This document shows, piece after piece, positions 15,704-20,761 of a stretch of 20,761 nt of DNA (position 1 is the stretch's first letter; the number at the start of each line of letters is the position of its first letter). The DNA is from Globomyces pollinis-pini (Eukaryota; Chytridiomycota; Chytridiomycetes; Rhizophydiales; Globomycetaceae). Both the position numbers and the translations under genes were made by a program. Under the pieces are notes generated by a model. The model was not told the DNA's origin. It saw only the letters and a list, made by a program, of their open reading frames with translations, and did no database searches. The stretch spans positions 1 to 20,761 of the forward strand of contig MU621383.1 of NCBI GenBank assembly GCA_025399215.1, given 5' to 3'.

Positions 15704-16840
15704 GTGTTAATGAAAATAGTGAGAGTACATCAGTTAGTGAGAGAACTCCCGCCAAGTCATTGGCTGAACCAGTGACCCAAACTCGATGGATCTTTTGTTT
15801 AACCATTAACGCAACACCATTCTCGACAGTCTGTTCTTCATCAATGGAGCAGACCTGATCCGGTTTAATTGAATCACGATCTCGAACTTCATTCTTCAAA
15901 TATTGTAAAACAGGTTTTACTAGTGTGCTGATATTGTCCATGGTTAGTCCGCGCAAATTCGATGCTGATAATGTTGCCACAATTGTACCTTCCTCAGTGA
16001 CAATCGGAATGGCGGATAATTTGTCAATATACATTGTTCGAAATCCATGTAATGCAGATTGAGAATCCAACATTGCAATTAAAGGTTTCGATTCATGATC
16101 AAGCAGTTTAGAGACTTGCTTATAGTTTAAATTAAACAAAGGTTCGATATAATCCATGGCTAATGTAGTTCCACCGATACGGGATTCATAAAGGAACTTT
16201 ACCAAATCTGTTTGTGTGACAATTCTTAGCGATGCACTAGGAGGTATAGGCCCAAACACACTACTAAACAATATATCCGAGTCGATTACCAATGCACGGT
16301 GTTGTTTGTGTGTGGTAAACAATGAAAGTAACGATGTTAGAGGATCTGTTGAATTGACTATCCATGGTGACGTTGAATCATTATTTGCTCCTAGACGTTT
16401 AGATGAATGGGTTAAATTAGAGTAAAATATTTGGTGTAAGATGAACAAATCAAGAACATACCTAACAATTTTTTAATTGGAGAATGAAAGAAATCAGAAG
16501 CTTGCAATTGATCTACTTGATCGATAAACTTGTTTTCGTTGAGATCCACTACATTGGAATCGAAAATCTTTTGAAAGACAGAGAAGGATAAAATATCATA
16601 GATGGACATGATTCCAGTGTAAACTTTCTCTTCCTTTTCTACAATCTTGAATATTGGTGCTGCTAGGATATTCTTTTCCAATAAAAGAACCAAAGCTTCT
16701 CTAATTGAAGTATTTTCATTCAAAGAGACCAGGGGATGGAATCCAACCTTACGCTTATGCTCCAATAGAGTTGATATTCTTGTTTCTTTCAAGAGATCAT
16801 TTGCTTTTACTGAAATGGAAACCACTTCTTTGAATTTCAT
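15699..16840 (-). CDS. Four-CBS-domain protein (AMPK-gamma/SDS23-like, divergent)
   Basis: This is a probable adenine-nucleotide sensor made of two Bateman modules. Exons on the minus strand: 16840-16462 and 16390-15699, joined across a 71-nt intron, giving 356 aa. CBS1 spans about residues 20-90 (SIREALVLLLEKNILAAPIF, then GIMSIYDILSF). CBS2 follows with HRALVIDSD and RIVTQTDLVKFL. CBS3 contains KLSAIPIVTEEGTIVATLSA. CBS4 is the most canonical, with IHRVWVTGSANDLAGVLSLT and DVL. The four-CBS architecture and length fit the AMPK/SNF1 gamma subunit or Sds23 families, but the nucleotide-binding motifs of CBS1-2 are diverged and I cannot choose between them. The intron is one of the few long ones and contains no internal AG before its end. 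Its stop lies 25 bp from that of the TMEM19-like gene. Confidence 0.85.
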
Positions 16841-16938
16841 GACTGTTTCGCGATGATATTTTTTAACAACTCAAACAACACATAAATACTCCGCTTCACC
16901 AAACTTTCCGTTAAAAAACATGTCAAATTGCATGTAAA

Positions 16939-17231
16939 ATGAGCGTTGGGATACACTATGAAGGATTGAATAGATTCAAACTCATGAAGCCAAATAGCGT
17001 AAATGATAATATGAATTCGAGTCCGAAATATGATTTTCCAATAAACTCAATTGAAATCGTTGACTTTAGTAAATGGAGAGATATTTTGTTCGAATTCCAA
17101 TCAAAAAGGTCCTTGAGAACAAATATTATGAAAGGTTGTGATCAGCTCAAAAGAGAGGTTTGTGTTCTTGAATTGCATTGATGGTGTAACAGCATAATGA
17201 TTTTTCAATCATTATGAATAATTTGATCTAG
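16939..17231 (+). CDS. Doubtful small ORF, unknown protein
   Basis: An ATG 98 bp from the divergent CBS start opens an 80-codon frame. An optional 35-nt GT..AG intron (17158-17192) would replace the last residues and give an 85-residue product from exons 16939-17157 and 17193-17231. The sequence (for example DFSKWRDILFEFQSKRSL, then MKGCDQLKRE) is charged and helical-looking, with no motif I recognise. The second exon would coincide with a perfect hairpin, which weakens it as coding. It may be a real small gene, the first exon of something larger, or chance. Codon use is AT-rich like the neighbours and does not discriminate. Confidence 0.3.
17193..17216. repeat. Perfect 10-bp stem, 4-nt loop inverted repeat
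   Basis: CATAATGATT (17193-17202) and AATCATTATG (17207-17216) are exact reverse complements around TTTC. The stem is AT-rich, so weak as DNA, but could form in RNA. It begins directly after a CAG that would be an intron acceptor. Confidence 0.8.
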
Positions 17232-17642
17232 TTACTATTGTTTACAAGTCAGTTTCTGACCGATAGTTTTAAGATCAATTCCAGACAAGACCTGGGGAGT
17301 AAAATTATGTTAATAGTGTAGTCCAAAACTGAATAAGGGATAATATATTATGGACAAAGCTGATGAGATTACACGTGAAGATGGTATGACAAAAGGACTA
17401 AGAGGATATTGACAAGATGTGATATTTCCAGCACAATATCCAATACCGAAATAAAAATCACGGATTTGAATGATAAATTCTTAGGATATTAAATAATTTA
17501 ATTCGTTATTTGGGTTTTGATTTTTGGTAAATGTTAAACTTTTCTACTGGGGCTTTTAATGTGGGACTTTCCTAAATGGGAAAAACAAAATCTCTTTTTA
17601 AATGTCGGATTTCTTTTACTTTTATTATTTAATTAGATCATA
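17232..17642. promoter_or_regulatory. Intergenic region upstream of the MFS transporter
   Basis: About 410 bp of AT-rich sequence. A 20-codon ORF starts at about 17350 but has no supporting feature. T-rich tracts just before the MFS ATG suit a fungal promoter/5'UTR. No gene is seen. Confidence 0.5.
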
Positions 17643-19246
17643 ATGACCCCTCTTCAATCAGAAGTAGTCCACAATGAAGAAACTCCTTTGATTAAAAAAG
17701 TGGAACAAACTCCTCTACCTTGGAATACTATGTTTATCATTTGTCTGACTATATTGGCTGAACCTATTTCTCTCTCTATTTGTATCTTACTGCTTTTTAC
17801 TAATCCTTTCTAGTATTTCCATTTGTCTATTTCATGGTAAAGGATTTTGGAACAATAAAGGAAGAAAATATTGGTTATTCCGTCGGATTTATTTCTTCCG
17901 CATTTAGTGCAGCTCAGTTATTGACTAGTGTTGGCTGGGGATGGTTTTCGGACAAGTATGGTCGAAGACCTGCCATTCTGATAGGTTTGATTGGAAACTC
18001 TATGTCAATGATTTGCTTTGGTTTCAGTAAATCTCTTGCCTGGGCTATTTTGACTCGATTCACATGTGGTTTTCTAAATGGAAATATTGGTGTCGCAAAA
18101 AGTATGCTGGGTGAAATTACTGATAAAACAAATCAAGCAAAAGCATTTTCCCTGATTGGATTGAATTATGGTATTGGAATGATCGTTGGTCCAAGGTAAA
18201 AGTAATTCATATTGACATTAGTTTGGGCGGTCTGCTTGCTGATCCAGTTGCAAATCTTCCATTTTTTGGAAATCTTGGTTTCATCACCACTTTTCTCACA
18301 AACTACCCATATTTTTTACCGTGTCTTTGCTCCAGTTTGATCACTTTAGTCGGGTTTATGATTGGATATCTGTACCTACCAGAAACTTGTCAGCGATTGT
18401 TAGCGGAACGGGCTGCTGACGATACAACTTTGATTTATGAATCTATTCAAGAAGAATCATCATCTTCTACTTTGAGCATCACTTCAGGTGAAATATCCTT
18501 AAGCGATTGTGATTCTGATTACTTAGACACACACGATTTAATACCAGAAATCACACAGAATGAAAAACAAGGAATTGGTTTCCGCGCTATTGCATGTTCT
18601 ATTGCTTTTATGCTTTTAGCACTCGAAAATATTGTGTTTGTTGAATCATTTCCTTTGTGGGCTGTTGCGACGCCAGGAATTGGATTGGGATTTTCGGCGC
18701 AAAAAATTGGTGCTTGTTTATCCTTTATGGGTATTCCAACCGTACTTTGCCAAATTTTCTTTTATCCATGGATTTCCACCAAAGCAACCCCATTACAAAT
18801 TTTCAGAGTTCCTATCTTGTTTCTGTTCTCCACTTTTATTTTCTTGCCAATGATTTCCACCTTTGTTGCACCTAATGAAGATTTGGCTGCTTATTTATGG
18901 CCTTCTCTTCTCATATTTATGGGTATCCGTGCATTTTCTGAACAACTATCATTTACATCAGTTAACATCTTGGTATTTTAATTTTTTTTAAACTTTGTAG
19001 GTGAATGAAAGCGCCAAGCCAGGTCAATTAGGTATTGTTAATGGAATTGCACAAGGAGCAGCTTCATTAGCAAGAGCGGTTGGACCAGCATTAGGAGGGA
19101 TTATGTGGGCGTGGTCCTGTCAGAATGGACTACCATTTCCTTTCAATCATATCTTTATCTTTACATTTATTATAACAGTGACATTAACTTTAGCACTTGT
19201 TTCATGGTTCTTACTGAAAGAACCAGAAGATTATGCCGATGAATAA
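17643..19246 (+). CDS. Major facilitator superfamily transporter (DHA1, ZIF1-like)
   Basis: This is a 12-helix secondary transporter. Exons 17643-17781, 17814-18195, 18222-18972, 19001-19246 give 505 aa. A hydrophilic N-terminal tail (HNEETPLIKKVEQTPLPW) is followed by helix 1 (MFIICLTILAEPISLSILFP). The loop 2-3 motif A is complete (GWFSDKYGRRPA), the helix-5 region reads IVGPSLGGLLADP after splicing, and a long acidic Ser-rich central loop (about 18430-18550) separates the two six-helix halves. The second half contains NESAKPGQLGIVNGIAQGAA and a short acidic C-terminus (KEPEDYADE). This pattern fits the DHA1 subgroup of plant ZIF1-like and fungal homologues, often organic-compound or metal-chelate exporters of vacuole or plasma membrane. 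The actual substrate is unknown. Introns are 32, 26 and 28 nt; the first has a clear TACTAAT-type branch sequence. The stop codon overlaps an AATAAA. Confidence 0.93.
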
Positions 19247-19260
19247 AGCCGGTTAATAAA
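19242..19260 (+). terminator. Two AATAAA signals at the MFS stop
   Basis: AATAAA occurs at 19242-19247, overlapping GAA TAA of the MFS gene, and again at 19255-19260. Either could direct cleavage just downstream. Confidence 0.6.
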
Positions 19261-20653
19261 TCACCTTTTAGATTATTTTTTTACTGTGTGGAGTTCCAAT
19301 TTTTTTCATTATGGTACCATCAAACGAAAAAATAGAACCATTAGTTTGTTGACAAAAACAACCTTGTTTGCGCTATATCAGTTTCTCCTAACAGTATCAC
19401 TAATGTTCCCTCAATGACTGCAAAAAAAAATAGATCTTTACTGCTAGTTATCCCTTCAAACGAATATTCTAGAGTTTTCTATAGATTAAACCATAGTACT
19501 CAAACAAAGAGTAACTTTTATCTTTCACAACCAATAACTAGAAAGATATATATAAAAATTTACTGCTTGTTTTGAGTTGGTAATAGTGGTAACAGGACAC
19601 GGAACAATATTAGGTATTTATAAACATAAGTCAATTAAACCTTTAGATTAAACTTATTAGACTCAGTCTACACATCTGTAAAAAGTGTGACAATAACGTT
19701 AATTAGGATATAGTAGTAAATGTGAATCACAGTGTAAAACTTCTCAAGCGACTCATAATCTGATTCAACCTCTGGTACAGATTCTTTCTTGAATATGAAA
19801 GATTGGCGGAGATATGGCCATTGAATACAAAAGATGGATCTGATGATTTTTTTGTCTTGCTGTTCAAATTTACTGGGGCGTATACCTAATATTTTTTAAA
19901 CGTGGATGGGCAGGTAAAATAATCAAAACGTATTTATATACAGAATCATTCAATCGGATGTTATCAACAAGCAAATCATTCATTACGATAATCTTCAAAA
20001 AAATTGATTTATATTTGCATTGATGGTCAAAAGTACAATAATAGTCGGTTGTAACGGTCTATTAGGATTTGCACCAGGGATGAATATACTCTAAGGGATT
20101 GGAATGATGGTATGAATTCAAAAATTGAAAGGACGTTTATCTCCAATCAAAACGATCCCAACGGTTGTTTACATACCGTCATTTACAACTCTGTTCTAAA
20201 GGACCCTAATCAATTTCATTGAAATGAGGTCTTGAATCATATCTGCGCCTGTTTGCTACAACAGTTTATTGGGATCTTGACCATATTTGACACAGTACAT
20301 CTACTATTCTGTTTAATCAACACTGATGTCTTTCAGGAAATAATGTCCTCATGAAAAGCCAGTTTATTACAGCTGAAGCTCAGCACCACATAGTACTTCC
20401 ATTATAACAATTCCGCTTTGATATCTGCATGTTCAATGATTGTATGATAAAGATGTAATAACTACCACTCACGTTAGCAGATATCCAATGTATATCTACA
20501 CTATGGTTGCTGAATCAACACTAACTCTTTAGAATGTCAAGGTGTTCCAAAATATAGCTGATGTTCTGATTTAGTTCAGGCAATGTTCCTATAATTGCAA
20601 CACTGTTAAAGAATTTATTGGTGGAATATATCTATTAAATGAAGTATCACTAG
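19261..20653. other. Long AT-rich region without a convincing gene
   Basis: About 1.4 kb in which I find no frame of family-like quality on either strand. Given exons as short as 6-40 nt elsewhere, a divergent multi-exon gene could hide here. A 23-codon ORF at 20023 starts MVKSTIIVGCNGLLG, a glycine pattern resembling a Rossmann start, but it stops and no continuation is clear. No repeats or RNA genes were recognised. Confidence 0.5.
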
Positions 20654-20761
20654 AGTCTCTTTGTCGTGATACTCTTTCCTAATCCTGATGTTTGGGATGG
20701 TAATGCATTTGTCTACTCTTTCAACATTATGAACTTGGGGTCTAGAGTCACTTCAACTAGA
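20654..20761 (+). CDS. Possible exon running off the right edge, unknown protein
   Basis: After an in-frame TAG that also serves as a candidate acceptor (20651-20653), a frame stays open for 36 codons to the window end. It includes NPDVWDGNAFVYSF and a balanced residue mix that looks coding rather than random. There is no family match from memory. It could be an internal exon of a gene continuing beyond the window, or chance. Confidence 0.22.

Noticed and set aside
20023..20094. Short ORF starting MVKSTIIVGCNGLLG as an NAD(P)-binding protein
   Set aside because: Only about 23 codons before a stop, and no continuation exon with matching fold features could be found; kept only as a note.
1..20761. 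tRNA or rRNA genes, transposons, CRISPR or prokaryotic operon signals
   Set aside because: None recognised. Introns, AATAAA signals and gene content are eukaryotic, so CRISPR and operon categories do not apply.

Overview
This window is nuclear DNA from a eukaryote, most likely an AT-rich, gene-dense, zoosporic (flagellated) early-diverging fungus. Reasons: nearly every gene is cut by very short GT..AG introns; AATAAA signals follow or overlap stop codons; the nuclear code is standard; a clear axonemal inner-arm dynein light chain (p28/DNALI1) implies a motile flagellum; and the rest of the gene set (TAF1A/Rrn11-type Pol I factor, cyclin C, ABCC transporter, ZIF1-like MFS carrier) fits an opisthokont. 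I cannot name the species from sequence alone.

Layout, left to right: the 3' end of an ABCC transporter (+, 1-569); a single-exon short-chain dehydrogenase (+, 1010-1741); a 900 bp leader-like gap with two short upstream ORFs; an unrecognised low-complexity Asn/Asp-rich protein (+, 2643-3680); a ten- or eleven-exon TAF1A-like gene (+, about 3896-5448) convergent with a nine-exon cyclin C (-, 5504-6557); a 293 bp divergent spacer; ten-exon DRG1 GTPase (+, 6851-8249); a five-exon unrecognised 669-residue protein (+, 8468-10643); a membrane-anchored alpha/beta hydrolase (-, 10797-12224); p28/DNALI1 (-, 12513-13441); JMJD7 lysyl hydroxylase (-, 13655-14629); a TMEM19/DUF92 membrane protein (+, 14798-15673) nearly touching a four-CBS-domain protein (-, 15699-16840); a doubtful small ORF (+, 16939-17231); an MFS transporter (+, 17643-19246); and a 1.5 kb tail without a convincing gene.

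The exon models were built by hand. For each full gene the summed exon lengths are divisible by three, and the products match family lengths where the family is known (DRG1 367 aa, cyclin C 265 aa, p28 262 aa, JMJD7 302 aa). Of 49 modelled introns, 44 are 24-37 nt. Several of the few longer ones divide exactly into abutting GT..AG units (27+25, 24+24, and tentatively 30+26+28), which suggests back-to-back mini-introns or recursive splicing through zero-length exons. Cyclin C also needs a 6-nt microexon. These splicing features are the most unusual thing in the window.

Functional links: DRG1 and JMJD7, a known substrate-enzyme pair, lie about 5.4 kb apart, and the target lysine context is conserved. 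TAF1A (Pol I initiation) and cyclin C (Mediator kinase module) are convergent transcription genes with 55 bp between their stops. No RNA genes, transposons or CRISPR arrays were recognised.
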